Shown here: one piece after another, positions 13,752 to 21,779 of the stretch
Layout: every line of letters starts with the position of its first letter
Position numbering within the stretch: the stretch's first letter is position 1
Virus record (IMG/VR): IMGVR_UViG_3300029893_000016
Span: 1-45,078 of that record
DNA from: a virus
Length of the DNA: 45,078 nucleotides
Strand: one strand, 5' to 3'
Made by a program: the position numbers and the translations under genes
Notes under the pieces: generated by a model
The model's database searches: none
What the model saw: only the letters and a program-made list of their open reading frames with translations
What the model was told of the DNA's origin: nothing

Positions 13752-14137
13752 CGGTTCGCCCCCACCTCACCCCAGCGCCATGACGCGCCCGGAAAATCGC
13801 CGCCGGCCCGCACGGCGTTGAAAACAATCTCAGCGAATATGACATCGGATGTCATATCAGCAACTCTCAGCATCAGCCGCGCATCGGCTCGCAGACGGTC
13901 AAGCGGTGATCCGCCGAGCCAGTATTCGATATCATGCTCGAAATACGCCGGGTACAGGTCTACCCCACCCCAGCGTTTCGGGGCGCCGCCTGACCCACCG
14001 TCCGAAACAAAATCACGCTCAGGAGCAGGAGTGGACCTGATCCGCGCCGATAGTTCTGTCCAGCCCCAGGCATCGGCAATCGCTAACACCTGATCTCTTG
14101 TCAATACCTCTCCTGGCCCTGGTAATTTGCAGCACAT
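13748..14137 (-). CDS. Phospholipase A2-like phage protein
   Basis: A 129-residue protein whose centre reads FEHDIEYWLGGSPLDRLRADARLM. This matches the layout of PLA2-like folds: a His-Asp pair with a Tyr three residues on, a GG, then a helix with Asp. If active it would hydrolyse phospholipids and could assist lysis. The family link is by motif only, and the Cys pair normally before HD is missing. It starts at ATG 14137, with TAATG overlap to the lytic enzyme upstream, in the lysis region. Confidence 0.52.
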   Translation of the reverse strand: MCCKLPGPGEVLTRDQVLAIADAWGWTELSARIRSTPAPERDFVSDGGSGGAPKRWGGVDLYPAYFEHDIEYWLGGSPLDRLRADARLMLRVADMTSDVIFAEIVFNAVRAGGDFPGASWRWGEVGANR

Positions 14138-14601
14138 TACACCCACCCCTTTGCGTTTTCCAGCACCTTGTCGACATACTCCTGGTTGACGTACCTGCCG
14201 CCGGCTACTCGCACGGGCCGCCCCGCATTATACGCCGCAATGCCATCCTCCACACTGCCGAAGCGTCTGATCTGCTTTGCGAGATAGCGGCACCCGTGCT
14301 CAAATTGCAGGTGGACATTACCAAACACCTCCGGCAACCAACCAGTGAACCCCTGCTCTCGGAAGGTCGCGCCCATCACCTGCATAATTCCGAGCGACGT
14401 TTTTTGTAACATTTCTTCCGATAACGTCGAGCACAGCGGCGGCTTCACTGCCTTCGGGTCCACCGTCCATCGGTAGTCAGGCTCGTAGCGAAATGCGTTG
14501 TGATTCAACGTCGATTCCGTCACACACACGCCGTAAACGATCTCAGGCGGGATGCCGTGCTTTTTCGCGTATTTCTCAATCAGCGGTCGGTAGTCTGTCA
14601 C
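14137..14601 (-). CDS. Lytic transglycosylase (SLT), phage endolysin
   Basis: A 154-residue muramidase-type enzyme that cleaves peptidoglycan glycan strands. The SLT fold is seen from YRPLIEKYAKKHGIPPEIVYGV, the catalytic Glu in VTEST, SLGIMQV and the final YNAG motif. The start is GTG 14601 with GGAG seven bases upstream; the open frame reaches 15009, but that part is the shadow of the ferredoxin-like genes. There is no signal peptide, so release would need the holin candidates at 15.0-15.5 kb. Confidence 0.87.
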   Translation of the reverse strand: MTDYRPLIEKYAKKHGIPPEIVYGVCVTESTLNHNAFRYEPDYRWTVDPKAVKPPLCSTLSEEMLQKTSLGIMQVMGATFREQGFTGWLPEVFGNVHLQFEHGCRYLAKQIRRFGSVEDGIAAYNAGRPVRVAGGRYVNQEYVDKVLENAKGWV

Positions 14602-14797
14602 TTTTCCACTCCACCTGTATCGCGTCGTGTGGGCAGAGGTTCCGTGCCCAATCGAGCCGCAATTGATTTGCCCGGTGCTCTGCCGATGACAGCTCAAAAA
14701 ATCCCTGACAATTGAATCTATCTCCGATTCCCGGCCAATGCTGATCGCATCGGCCACAATGCTTGCATACACTGTTGTCTCGTGAGACACGGAACAA
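14576..14797 (-). CDS. Single-cluster ferredoxin-like protein 2
   Basis: A 73-residue protein with Cys-x2-Cys-x2-Cys near the N-terminus (CKHCGRC) and a distant CPHDAI near the C-terminus. That is the signature of a [4Fe-4S] ferredoxin with one cluster. The start is TTG 14797 with GGAG six bases upstream. It follows ferredoxin-like protein 1 by three bases and overlaps the lytic enzyme gene. A redox or structural (tail tip metal) role is open. Confidence 0.68.
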   Translation of the reverse strand: MFRVSRDNSVCKHCGRCDQHWPGIGDRFNCQGFFELSSAEHRANQLRLDWARNLCPHDAIQVEWKSDRLPTAD

Positions 14798-14800
14798 ATA

Positions 14801-15022
14801 TCACTCCTCAATCGTGAGCGCTCCGGCCTTGCAGGCCCGGACAGCAGCGTGAAAACGAGCAAAATATTTAATAGCCCAATGCCGATTAACGAAAAACCCA
14901 CTATCCCCCTTCGCCATTCCCGGCATACCGTCCAGCCCGCTATCCGGGGCACACATGAACGGCAGTATGAGATGGCACTCGTAACAGTTATTGCACAAAA
15001 TCTGGTCAACTTTGAGGATCAT
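14801..15022 (-). CDS. Single-cluster ferredoxin-like protein 1
   Basis: A 73-residue protein with CNNCYEC at 10-16, a further Cys at 24 and an ACKAGAL element near the C-terminus that aligns with the ACPTGAI box of ferredoxins. It has the same length and design as the next gene, so the pair probably arose by duplication, though they have diverged widely. ATG 15022 overlaps the upstream stop as ATGA. Confidence 0.68.
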   Translation of the reverse strand: MILKVDQILCNNCYECHLILPFMCAPDSGLDGMPGMAKGDSGFFVNRHWAIKYFARFHAAVRACKAGALTIEE

Positions 15023-15342
15023 TTCATCACCTCGTGCTTGACCGCCAGCCAGAATGCCCCGATCATAAACGACAAGAACGCAATCACAGCAGCCGTTACC
15101 CCGGCTTTTTTGGCAATCTCCGCGCCAGACCGCACAGACTCGACGAACTCATGGTTTTTTCTCCACGTCTCCCGACCAACCGCGCACGCTTCCATCATCT
15201 GATGATGCTGGTAGTGCTTCTCCGGCTCGATAAAGAACGACGCGCGTTCCTCCTCGAACACCTGTCTGACACACGCTGAGACTATATCCTCTATTTCCTC
15301 ACGGGACATCTGGTTTTTTCTCCTCTCAATATCGGCTGCCAT
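15019..15342 (-). CDS. Phage membrane protein with C-terminal TM helix
   Basis: A 107-residue protein. The N-terminal part is charged with ERASFFIEPEKHYQHHQMM, a pattern I associate with small phage proteins near lysis genes. The single hydrophobic helix (TAAVIAFLSFMIGAFWLAV) is near the C-terminus. It could be a holin, spanin-like or pinholin partner. ATG 15342 overlaps the previous stop (TGATG); ATG 15309 with GAGGAG is an alternative. Confidence 0.65.
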   Translation of the reverse strand: MAADIERRKNQMSREEIEDIVSACVRQVFEEERASFFIEPEKHYQHHQMMEACAVGRETWRKNHEFVESVRSGAEIAKKAGVTAAVIAFLSFMIGAFWLAVKHEVMK

Positions 15343-15545
15343 CAATCTTTCTCCCGCAGTTTAGACAGCAGCGTCACCAGCGACGCCAGCCCGGACAAGC
15401 CGCCGAGGATCAACACCTCCCCGGCGGCCCTGTCCTCCTCACTCAACACCACGCCCTTGCCCGCCAGGTACACGGTGACCCCGGCCATAATCGCCGCCGC
15501 TAACAGCCTGCCGCGAGCCGCTGATTTAACAATCGAATCTGACAT
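15342..15545 (-). CDS. Holin candidate
   Basis: A 67-residue protein with two hydrophobic segments (about 14-32 and 43-60) separated by a short charged loop, and a charged C-terminus (KLREKD). Size, topology and position before the lytic enzyme suggest a class II holin, which permeabilises the inner membrane. Confidence 0.62.
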   Translation of the reverse strand: MSDSIVKSAARGRLLAAAIMAGVTVYLAGKGVVLSEEDRAAGEVLILGGLSGLASLVTLLSKLREKD

Positions 15546-15554
15546 TTCTAAACC

Positions 15555-15905
15555 TCACACATTGATAAAATTGTTGAGAGTCAACAGATACTCCTCAGTG
15601 TGGACTGTGCCGGAGCCGAGCAGCGCATCCGTGTAGGTCCATGTCACAGTCAACAGTCGCCGGCCAAACGGTGTAGTGCCCGATTCCGTCATATCTGCGG
15701 CAGAGAGCGGGATGGTGACCGGGTTGGCCGGGGTAATCGCTTCGTCTTCCAGATCACTGAGGACATTTCCGGTGATATCGCTGAGTGTGTAGGTAATAGC
15801 ACTGATGGCCCCGGCAAGAGCTGCGTCGCCGTCGCTGTCTAGCAGCGTCAGCCGCAGCCCCGCATCCGACCCGTCGTTAAATGTCGTCGTCACCCTGGTG
15901 GCCAT
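15555..15905 (-). CDS. Small structural protein, Ig-like
   Basis: A 116-residue beta-rich protein of the type found in phage tail or baseplate clusters (FNDGSDAGLRLTLLDSDGD, and VTWTYTDALLGSGTVHTEEYLLTL near the end). An Ig-like or tail-decoration fold is likely. It is close to its neighbours (2-9 bases) in the tail-tip operon. No catalytic motif. Confidence 0.6.
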   Translation of the reverse strand: MATRVTTTFNDGSDAGLRLTLLDSDGDAALAGAISAITYTLSDITGNVLSDLEDEAITPANPVTIPLSAADMTESGTTPFGRRLLTVTWTYTDALLGSGTVHTEEYLLTLNNFINV

Positions 15906-15907
15906 GA

Positions 15908-16417
15908 TTACGCCCCATTCGCGCCAGAGATAGTGTAGGTCAGATCAAGCGTTTCGTTGGTTGCCAGCGTCTTGCCGGATGCGAAGAGCCCAGAAGATAG
16001 CAGGGTCCCACCGCCAGCCGTATCTGCTTTGGTCGTTGCGCCGGTCCCGCCGCCGACAATACCGAACCCATACACCGTCACCGCTCCGGAAGCGGTAATG
16101 GTCGCGGCAGTAGCATTTGTCACACTCTGGCTGGATGCGGCACCCTCAGCCCACTCCTGCCGGGTCGATTCGCTGTATGCTGTTGTTTCGGTATTGCCGG
16201 GAGTAGCGTAGGTGTGCCCCGTTGTCGGGGTGGTGTTTGTTGACCACGGCGCGATGTACCATGATGATATTTGGGTACCGCCGTGCAGCCCGGCATTGAG
16301 CAGATAGTCAATACCCTCATTGGTTATCGTGTTGTCGATATTTTCGACGGAGATAATCCTGCCGTCAGCAGCGCGGTGGGTAACAGTCCATTTCCCGGAA
16401 AGAGCCAGTTTATTCAT
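15908..16417 (-). CDS. Tail-associated structural protein
   Basis: A 169-residue, Thr/Ala/Gly-rich beta protein (TNEGIDYLLNAGLHGGTQISSWYIAPW, then a Thr/Ser-rich C-terminal half). It begins at ATG 16417; the frame is open to 16459, but that part is the repeat of the gene before. Proteins with this N-terminal pattern often accompany distal tail genes. The stop of the preceding gene lies two bases inside its start region. Confidence 0.62.
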   Translation of the reverse strand: MNKLALSGKWTVTHRAADGRIISVENIDNTITNEGIDYLLNAGLHGGTQISSWYIAPWSTNTTPTTGHTYATPGNTETTAYSESTRQEWAEGAASSQSVTNATAATITASGAVTVYGFGIVGGGTGATTKADTAGGGTLLSSGLFASGKTLATNETLDLTYTISGANGA

Positions 16418-16418
16418 G

Positions 16419-17321
16419 TCATAATACCTCATAAGTTGTTGATGCCTTGACGACCTCATAAGTTGTTGATGCCTTGACGACCTCGAAAGTGGCGGTCGCC
16501 CGCAGAACTTCGACGGTGACCGATACTGGCCCGTCGATACTTACTGTTGTTGTTGCTGCATCAGTTAAATTGAAGATATCCGCCAGAGACCGCAAATAAC
16601 GGGCGATGCCGGCGGCAGCATCCGATACCTCCATACTGTCGTTTACTACTACGACGTACCGCCCAAGCCCAGCCGGACTGTCGCTAACAGCTATTGTGTC
16701 CGATAGAGCCCCGGAAGAAGAACCAGAAGCGAACGACACGTCGTCAACATAAGATAGCTGATCAATAAGCCCAGCGATGAATCCGCCTACCCCACCAGCC
16801 GTATCGGTAATGGCCACTACGTCGGCGACACTCGCTTTAGCCCGCAACAGCGCACCAAACGCTTCTGACAGCGACGCTGTGTCGCTTAACAATGCCAGCA
16901 GATGCGCGATTTTTACAGACTGGTCAGAAAGTTCCAGCGAGTCTGACAATGCGCCTGACGCCAGGGTTGATGCTGACTCAAGCCCTGTTAGCGCAACAGA
17001 GTCAGAGAGCGCCGCAACGAGGCCGGCAACGCCTGTCAAAGTATCACTGGCGCTCAGACTGTCGAGCAATTCCGCGATGTACGCGCCCACCCCAGCAGGC
17101 GTCTCTCCAACACCGAATTGATCAGCTACCGCGGCAATCAGGTGTGAAAGGCCGGCTTCAGATGAAGTTACAGCGATACTATCAGTCAGCGCACCGGTCT
17201 GTCCACCCGCCGCGGCAGCGTCGCCAATGACAAGTGACCCGTCCGGGCCGATCCGGATATAGCCGTCATCGGCAACAGCGATAATCGACCCATCCGGCCC
17301 TATCCTGTGATAAGTAGCCAT
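16419..17321 (-). CDS. Repetitive phage structural protein
   Basis: A 300-residue protein. The first 32 residues hold two copies of IGPDGS. The rest has about seven or eight repeats of some 30-40 residues built on (A/L)SDS(I/V)A(V/L)(S/T)D plus an Ala/Gly-rich turn. Such repeats usually make beta solenoids or extended fibres. The C-terminus ends with the tandem unit VVKASTTYE. It is probably an accessory tail fibre component. No enzymatic signature. Confidence 0.62.
   Translation of the reverse strand: MATYHRIGPDGSIIAVADDGYIRIGPDGSLVIGDAAAAGGQTGALTDSIAVTSSEAGLSHLIAAVADQFGVGETPAGVGAYIAELLDSLSASDTLTGVAGLVAALSDSVALTGLESASTLASGALSDSLELSDQSVKIAHLLALLSDTASLSEAFGALLRAKASVADVVAITDTAGGVGGFIAGLIDQLSYVDDVSFASGSSSGALSDTIAVSDSPAGLGRYVVVVNDSMEVSDAAAGIARYLRSLADIFNLTDAATTTVSIDGPVSVTVEVLRATATFEVVKASTTYEVVKASTTYEVL
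16426..16479. repeat. 27-bp tandem repeat, two perfect units
   Basis: The units 16426-16452 and 16453-16479 are identical and in frame with the structural protein (nine residues each). A third, diverged copy follows. Slippage here would change protein length by nine residues without a frameshift. Confidence 0.85.
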
Positions 17322-18677
17322 TTACGGCCTCGGAGGGTTGACGTAGATGGTAGTTGACGCCTTCGCAAGTGCGACTCGTATCCAAATAAACCCAGGCTTA
17401 TCAGGGGTAATTTGCGCCGTACTCAATTTATGATCCCATCCGGTGTCACCAGTCCATGTGGTCGTCCCGTCAGCAACCGAAGCAGGCGTTTCCAGCAGGC
17501 CGGGGCATGTCGTAACTCGTGTTCCAAGTGGGCTATCTGATCCGCTATTATAGTCAACCTCCAACCACAATTCGTCGTTATCCAAAGCGGCGACTGCCCC
17601 ATCGACCAGCACCTCAATGGCCGGAGTATAGGCCGCTGCATCATTCCACAATGGCATCCATTGCGAGTACAGCGGCAAAAAGCGGCTCGCATTGGCCGAT
17701 GAAACCATCTTGATGCTGTACTCTTCGCTTGCTTTAAAAAGAGCTGGATCAGTGTCGGCATATACCGTTGTGATGACAGACCAGACCCCTTGATAGCTAT
17801 GCTCCTCGTGCCTGGTCCATGTGTCGCCGGAATCGCAGTTGATCAGCCTGACGGTCCCGTAAGGGCCAACCGCGCTTGAGTTAACGATTGTGACCCCGGA
17901 TGGAAGTTTGCAATTACGAAGTGTTAAGTCCACAACACCATGCGCGGCGGGGAACTCGATTAAGTTCGTCCATGCCTTACCGGATAGATCAGAATTGGTT
18001 ACGGCCATCTTCACATTGCTTCCGAGACCAGACCGAAATAATGTGTTTGGTGCTGTCGCACTGGCATGAAACGACATATTGTCAATAGCGACGGTACATG
18101 ATCCATAGAAAAACAACAGGCTTGTATTCGCAACGTTTGGATAAAAGACAGGATTAAGCAGCGTGAAGACCGAAACCTCGACAGCTGTGCTTACTGCTGT
18201 TGTCAACCACAGACAATACGCCGCGTTTGTCAAAGTATAATCGCATTGGAATGTGCAATCTTGCGCTGTTACACATGACGGGCCAATTCTCGTGCCAAAA
18301 CGAGTTGTAGATGTTGTGTCTGGCGTTCCAGCGTTCAGGCCAAGGGTCAAGCCATCGAGATACCAACATCCCTCAAATGTGATGGCGTATCCGCCATTCG
18401 TCCCAATGATCGCACCACTATTCAATGTGGTCGGGCTCGCGTCCCAATCAGAAGTCGAGAGCAAACGTTGTGGTGATGAAGGCGTTGCCCCACTATGGGA
18501 CGAGAACGTGGTATGGGCGGTGTAGCCATTATCAACATGATCACTCTTCACCCATATATGTTCATCGACCGCAACGGTTGTACCAGCTAACAGACCACTT
18601 AATGTCGTTGCCGCATTGGTTGTGCTTTCGTAAGGAGCACTATTGCCACCGTCATCATTCAGGTATTTATGGGCCAT
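17322..18677 (-). CDS. Tail fibre / tailspike-like structural protein
   Basis: A 451-residue protein. Residues 90-260 alternate short hydrophobic strands with Asn/Asp/Gly turns (GCWYLDGLTLGLN, TRIGPSCVTAQDCTF, VAIDNMSFHAS), typical of right-handed beta helices in receptor-binding proteins. The C-terminal 150 residues form a separate beta domain. It starts with MAHKYLNDDGGNSAPYES, a head I associate with phage fibre proteins. The stop sits directly before the repetitive gene. Receptor binding is inferred. Confidence 0.68.
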   Translation of the reverse strand: MAHKYLNDDGGNSAPYESTTNAATTLSGLLAGTTVAVDEHIWVKSDHVDNGYTAHTTFSSHSGATPSSPQRLLSTSDWDASPTTLNSGAIIGTNGGYAITFEGCWYLDGLTLGLNAGTPDTTSTTRFGTRIGPSCVTAQDCTFQCDYTLTNAAYCLWLTTAVSTAVEVSVFTLLNPVFYPNVANTSLLFFYGSCTVAIDNMSFHASATAPNTLFRSGLGSNVKMAVTNSDLSGKAWTNLIEFPAAHGVVDLTLRNCKLPSGVTIVNSSAVGPYGTVRLINCDSGDTWTRHEEHSYQGVWSVITTVYADTDPALFKASEEYSIKMVSSANASRFLPLYSQWMPLWNDAAAYTPAIEVLVDGAVAALDNDELWLEVDYNSGSDSPLGTRVTTCPGLLETPASVADGTTTWTGDTGWDHKLSTAQITPDKPGFIWIRVALAKASTTIYVNPPRP

Positions 18678-19126
18678 TAGACAACCCCCGCGATCTCGTT
18701 CGCTCTGCCAGTTGCCAGCTTACCAGACTGCTCGAAGTAAGCAAGGCCCTGGACAAGTAGAGTATTGCCGGGGTAGATCGGCCCGTCAGTGTGTAACAAT
18801 TCCCAAAAATAAGCCGCGACTTGATCAACCTTACTGAACTCAAGGCAAGCCGCAAACTCATCAGGGGTCACCCGCTGCCAGAACTCACGATGCGTCCACG
18901 GAACCTGAAAATTATTGGCCTCGGCCTCTTGTGCTTCCCGGCGGTCAATCTCAGCACCAAGTTTGATTGCCCGTGCTGTCAGGATCTCTTCCGGCGACCA
19001 GCCAGGCTCGCAAGTGTAGGGGACCATGTGCTCACGGCCAAGGTGGTCGGTATGTCGCTCAACAACCTGATAGCGGCCCTGTGCGTCAGGAGGGTCTGCC
19101 TGGTATGTGCTTGTATTTATCGGCAT
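18677..19126 (-). CDS. Hypothetical protein in the tail-tip cluster
   Basis: A 149-residue soluble protein, mixed helical (HREFWQRVTPDEFAACLEF, AYFWELLHTDG). No family recognised. It overlaps its neighbours by one base on each side (TAATG type), so it belongs to the tail operon; a fibre-assembly role is possible. Confidence 0.6.
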   Translation of the reverse strand: MPINTSTYQADPPDAQGRYQVVERHTDHLGREHMVPYTCEPGWSPEEILTARAIKLGAEIDRREAQEAEANNFQVPWTHREFWQRVTPDEFAACLEFSKVDQVAAYFWELLHTDGPIYPGNTLLVQGLAYFEQSGKLATGRANEIAGVV

Positions 19127-19437
19127 TATAGTATCCTCACTCCCTTTATCACCAACACAACACCGTCATACTGCAAGATAAACGGCGCTGAATGCGGTGT
19201 TTCACCGTCGGTGTTGACTGCTGTCATGGTAAAAATGTTCTCCCCAACCTCAAGCGGCACCTCGCATTCGAGCACCCGGACATCCTCAACCGTCTCGCAG
19301 CGGAGTGTCCCATCAATGTAGAGCCGATACCCGACCGCCTGGCCGCCATAATCCCACTCAGCATGGATCGTCCTTAAGTCGGCTGCACCGGCACAAACCG
19401 GCATTAACATGGCTAAAACAGCAAAGATCGTCTTCAT
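19126..19437 (-). CDS. Signal-peptide protein with Fn3-like fold
   Basis: A 103-residue protein with signal peptide (TIFAVLAMLMPVCAGAA). The mature part has the spacing of a fibronectin type III domain: AEWDYGGQAVGYRLYIDGTL, then FTMTAVNTDGETPHSAP. Export is unusual for a late structural cluster and suggests a surface or periplasmic role. It overlaps the gene before it. Confidence 0.65.
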   Translation of the reverse strand: MKTIFAVLAMLMPVCAGAADLRTIHAEWDYGGQAVGYRLYIDGTLRCETVEDVRVLECEVPLEVGENIFTMTAVNTDGETPHSAPFILQYDGVVLVIKGVRIL

Positions 19438-19865
19438 TTGCTTATTGTGATCGTCATGTTGAGTTGCTGGCCGTCCAGCACGATTGCCGGGAGCGGGACC
19501 ACCTCCAGCACGTTGACCGGCACGTCAAGTGCCAGCTCGTTGGTAAAATCACCGATCATCCCGTGTGCCGCCGGATCACGGTAAACGGCGACGAAATACC
19601 ACTGTTTACCGGGGGTGATGTTCGCCACCAAAACCTTATCCTGGCCGTCCGCAGTCGTGCATTGCCCGAATGCACTACCGAGCGTCCCGGCAGCCAGCCG
19701 CCCAGCGATGTCGGGCGCGTCACTGGTCAACACGCACACCTGCCGCTCTGCGGTCGCGGCGGGGGAAAAGCTCGCCTCCACAGTCGCGCCGAAGGCCCGC
19801 TCTGAGATAAGCACCATCAAACAAAACGCCATTGCCACAACAAGCCACTCGATTTTATCTCTCAT
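19434..19865 (-). CDS. Signal-anchored hypothetical protein
   Basis: A 143-residue protein with an N-terminal hydrophobic segment (WLVVAMAFCLMVLISERAFG), a signal peptide or anchor. The rest is beta-rich with two Cys that could form a disulfide. ATG 19865 follows the peptidase gene by nine bases. It may pair with the Fn3-like protein downstream, since both are exported and overlap by four bases. Confidence 0.62.
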   Translation of the reverse strand: MRDKIEWLVVAMAFCLMVLISERAFGATVEASFSPAATAERQVCVLTSDAPDIAGRLAAGTLGSAFGQCTTADGQDKVLVANITPGKQWYFVAVYRDPAAHGMIGDFTNELALDVPVNVLEVVPLPAIVLDGQQLNMTITISK

Positions 19866-19874
19866 TTCCAGCTC

Positions 19875-20735
19875 TCACAGTTCGTTAAATTTAACGTGCA
19901 TATGTGTGTGATGGTTGTATTGAATACTGTTTACGTCGCCCTGAACGTGCGCGATATCGACCGCCGACTTGCCGTTGGCTGCCGCCCATGCCTGGACAGT
20001 AGCCAATATCCTCGGATCGGTCGAAATAGTCGTGCCGGTCAGCCGTCGCCACAACTCAAAACACCGCTCACGGTCGATGTTTATCAATGTTTCGCCGTCC
20101 CACAGATTGGTTAATTCAAAGATGTTTACGGTTTGTACTCGGTATTGTGTAAGATTTGTCCGAACCGTCGGATAGTCTATATCAACCCCGTAGAAGCCTG
20201 AATGCTGCGATGGATGATCCGGGCATGACCCGACCAGTGGGCAGGCGTCACCGATGTTGAGAACGTTGTCAAAGCGGCCAGGTATCATCATCGCTGAAAG
20301 CGCCGCAGTCTCCAGCACATCGAGGTATTTGCGCCGGATGTACCGGCACGAAGTCTGCCCGTTGTAGCGCATATACAACCGACCACTGATTTGCACTGGT
20401 GAAAGAGGGTCATCAATTGCCTGCGTTGCGATCTCAGCAGAGTGAGAATAGTTGAACGGTGTCGGGCCTGCCTGCAAAAGCTGGTGGTGGACAAGCTCAC
20501 CGCGTGTCACACGGAGGCTGTAGCGTCCGGGGGCCGGGCAAAGGTCAGCAGATGACAGGACTTTTTGCTGTCTCGGTGCCAAGGTGGTTTGCAACATCCT
20601 GACCTGCTCACCAGCTTCGTTGTCAACTGACACCGTTACGAACTCAGCAGCCGCCGACACGGATTTCAAGATCAGCCCAGGCCACCACTTGGCATCGGCT
20701 GATAGATATGCGTATGACTCAAGGTAGGTTGGCAT
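19875..20735 (-). CDS. Zinc peptidoglycan peptidase-like tail protein
   Basis: A 286-residue protein. The N-terminal third is a beta domain, and the C-terminal 160 residues look like an LAS-type (M15/M74) zinc endopeptidase: HSGFYGVDID supplies His-x6-Asp, and HHTHMHVKF near the end supplies the His-x-His pair, after HVQGDVNSIQYN. Such enzymes cut peptide cross-links. In the tail cluster it could open the wall during DNA entry, or add to lysis. ATG 20735 is preceded by GGTG at a fair distance. Confidence 0.7.
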   Translation of the reverse strand: MPTYLESYAYLSADAKWWPGLILKSVSAAAEFVTVSVDNEAGEQVRMLQTTLAPRQQKVLSSADLCPAPGRYSLRVTRGELVHHQLLQAGPTPFNYSHSAEIATQAIDDPLSPVQISGRLYMRYNGQTSCRYIRRKYLDVLETAALSAMMIPGRFDNVLNIGDACPLVGSCPDHPSQHSGFYGVDIDYPTVRTNLTQYRVQTVNIFELTNLWDGETLINIDRERCFELWRRLTGTTISTDPRILATVQAWAAANGKSAVDIAHVQGDVNSIQYNHHTHMHVKFNEL

Positions 20736-20791
20736 ATCATCACACCTCTATATATGTCTTGTCAACATCAACAAAAAGAATAGTGGATATT

Positions 20792-20974
20792 TCATTCCCC
20801 GCTCCACCCAGGCTGGAGCCGTGCTGGCATGGTGAACGTCTCGCCGTCATAGCTCCAGCCGATCCCCGGAACCGGGGAAAGTGTGTCGATCCGCACCGAA
20901 CCAGGGCACGAACATTCGCCATCAACAACAATGGTATTCACCACCTCGCCGTTTTCAATGATTGCGTAGACCAT
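20792..20974 (-). CDS. Small tail protein
   Basis: A 60-residue protein (MVYAIIENGEVVNTIVVDG) of the kind found behind tail-fibre genes: a beta hairpin, then PGIGWSYDGETFTMP. These short domains resemble the C-terminal modules of tail-fibre assembly proteins. It starts at ATG 20974 near the stop of the glycine-rich gene. Confidence 0.65.
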   Translation of the reverse strand: MVYAIIENGEVVNTIVVDGECSCPGSVRIDTLSPVPGIGWSYDGETFTMPARLQPGWSGE

Positions 20975-20975
20975 A

Positions 20976-21779
20976 TCATTCCACCCACATGATTTCGCAG
21001 TAACCAGCCGCCCCGGCCCCACCGGTCCGCGTCGTGCCGTCGGTCGATCCGGCCCCGCCGCCACCGCCGCCGGTGTTCGCCCTGGCCGCGTTGCCGTTGG
21101 CGTTTATCGTCCCGGCACCGCCACCATCGCGCCCGTGCCCTGTATATGAGTTTGCCCCACCACCGCCACCCCCGCCGCCAAACCCTTTCCGTCCTGGCCC
21201 GCCATGGCCTTTTTTCGGCTGGGTTGCAGCCGTCTTCGAGCTGGCCCCGCCGGTGAACCCATAGCCTGCTGTTGTGTTGTTGGCACCGCTACCGCCGAGT
21301 TTATAAATCTCTGTGTAAAGCGCCGTTGCATCGTAGCCGTCCCCACCAGCACCGGCCCCGCCGCCTGATGCTGTGATGTTTGTGGTCGACTCCGCCCCGG
21401 CCCCGCCGCCGTTTGCCCCGGATTGCCCGGCGCTGCCCTCCGCACCGCCACCACCGCCGCCAATCGCGGAAACAGTCGTGGTGCCATCGGTGATAGACGA
21501 TGTGCCGCCGTTGTTGCCGCTGCCGCCGGAAACTCCGGCACCGCCTGACCCGATTGTCACAGTGACATCACCAACAACAGGCATGATTCCTTCAACTACC
21601 TGCCCGCCGCCACCGCCTCCAGCCGATCCGTTGCCGCTTGTCCCGCCACCGGCACCGCCCCCGCCGACAAGCAGATAATAAACGGCATCAACGCCAGCAG
21701 GGCGGGTCCATGTGCCGGACGAAGTGAACCGCTCAACCTGCACACGCCCGCCGCCGATAAACTGCGACAACTCAACCAT
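20976..21779 (-). CDS. Glycine-rich tail-tip adhesin
   Basis: A 267-residue protein. The first 45 residues are a beta domain common in fibre proteins (VERFTSSGTWTRPAGVDAVYYLLVGGG). The remaining 220 residues are over half Gly/Ala/Ser/Thr, with runs such as GGGGGG. This is like Gly-rich receptor-binding tips that form polyglycine-II bundles, as in phage S16 gp38. The C-terminus ends with AAGYCEIMWVE. Host recognition is the likely role. Low-complexity DNA makes length change easy here. Confidence 0.72.
   Translation of the reverse strand: MVELSQFIGGGRVQVERFTSSGTWTRPAGVDAVYYLLVGGGGAGGGTSGNGSAGGGGGGQVVEGIMPVVGDVTVTIGSGGAGVSGGSGNNGGTSSITDGTTTVSAIGGGGGGAEGSAGQSGANGGGAGAESTTNITASGGGAGAGGDGYDATALYTEIYKLGGSGANNTTAGYGFTGGASSKTAATQPKKGHGGPGRKGFGGGGGGGGANSYTGHGRDGGGAGTINANGNAARANTGGGGGGAGSTDGTTRTGGAGAAGYCEIMWVE

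Noticed and set aside
20740-20797. 15-codon hydrophobic peptide (MKYPLFFLLMLTRHI) overlapping the stop of the small tail gene
   Set aside because: ATGA overlap is present but there is no ribosome site and the size is too small to judge.
21034-21678. Proline-rich plus-strand frames opposite the glycine-rich gene
   Set aside because: They are the antisense reading of Gly-rich DNA (GGN gives NCC) and lack starts with ribosome sites.
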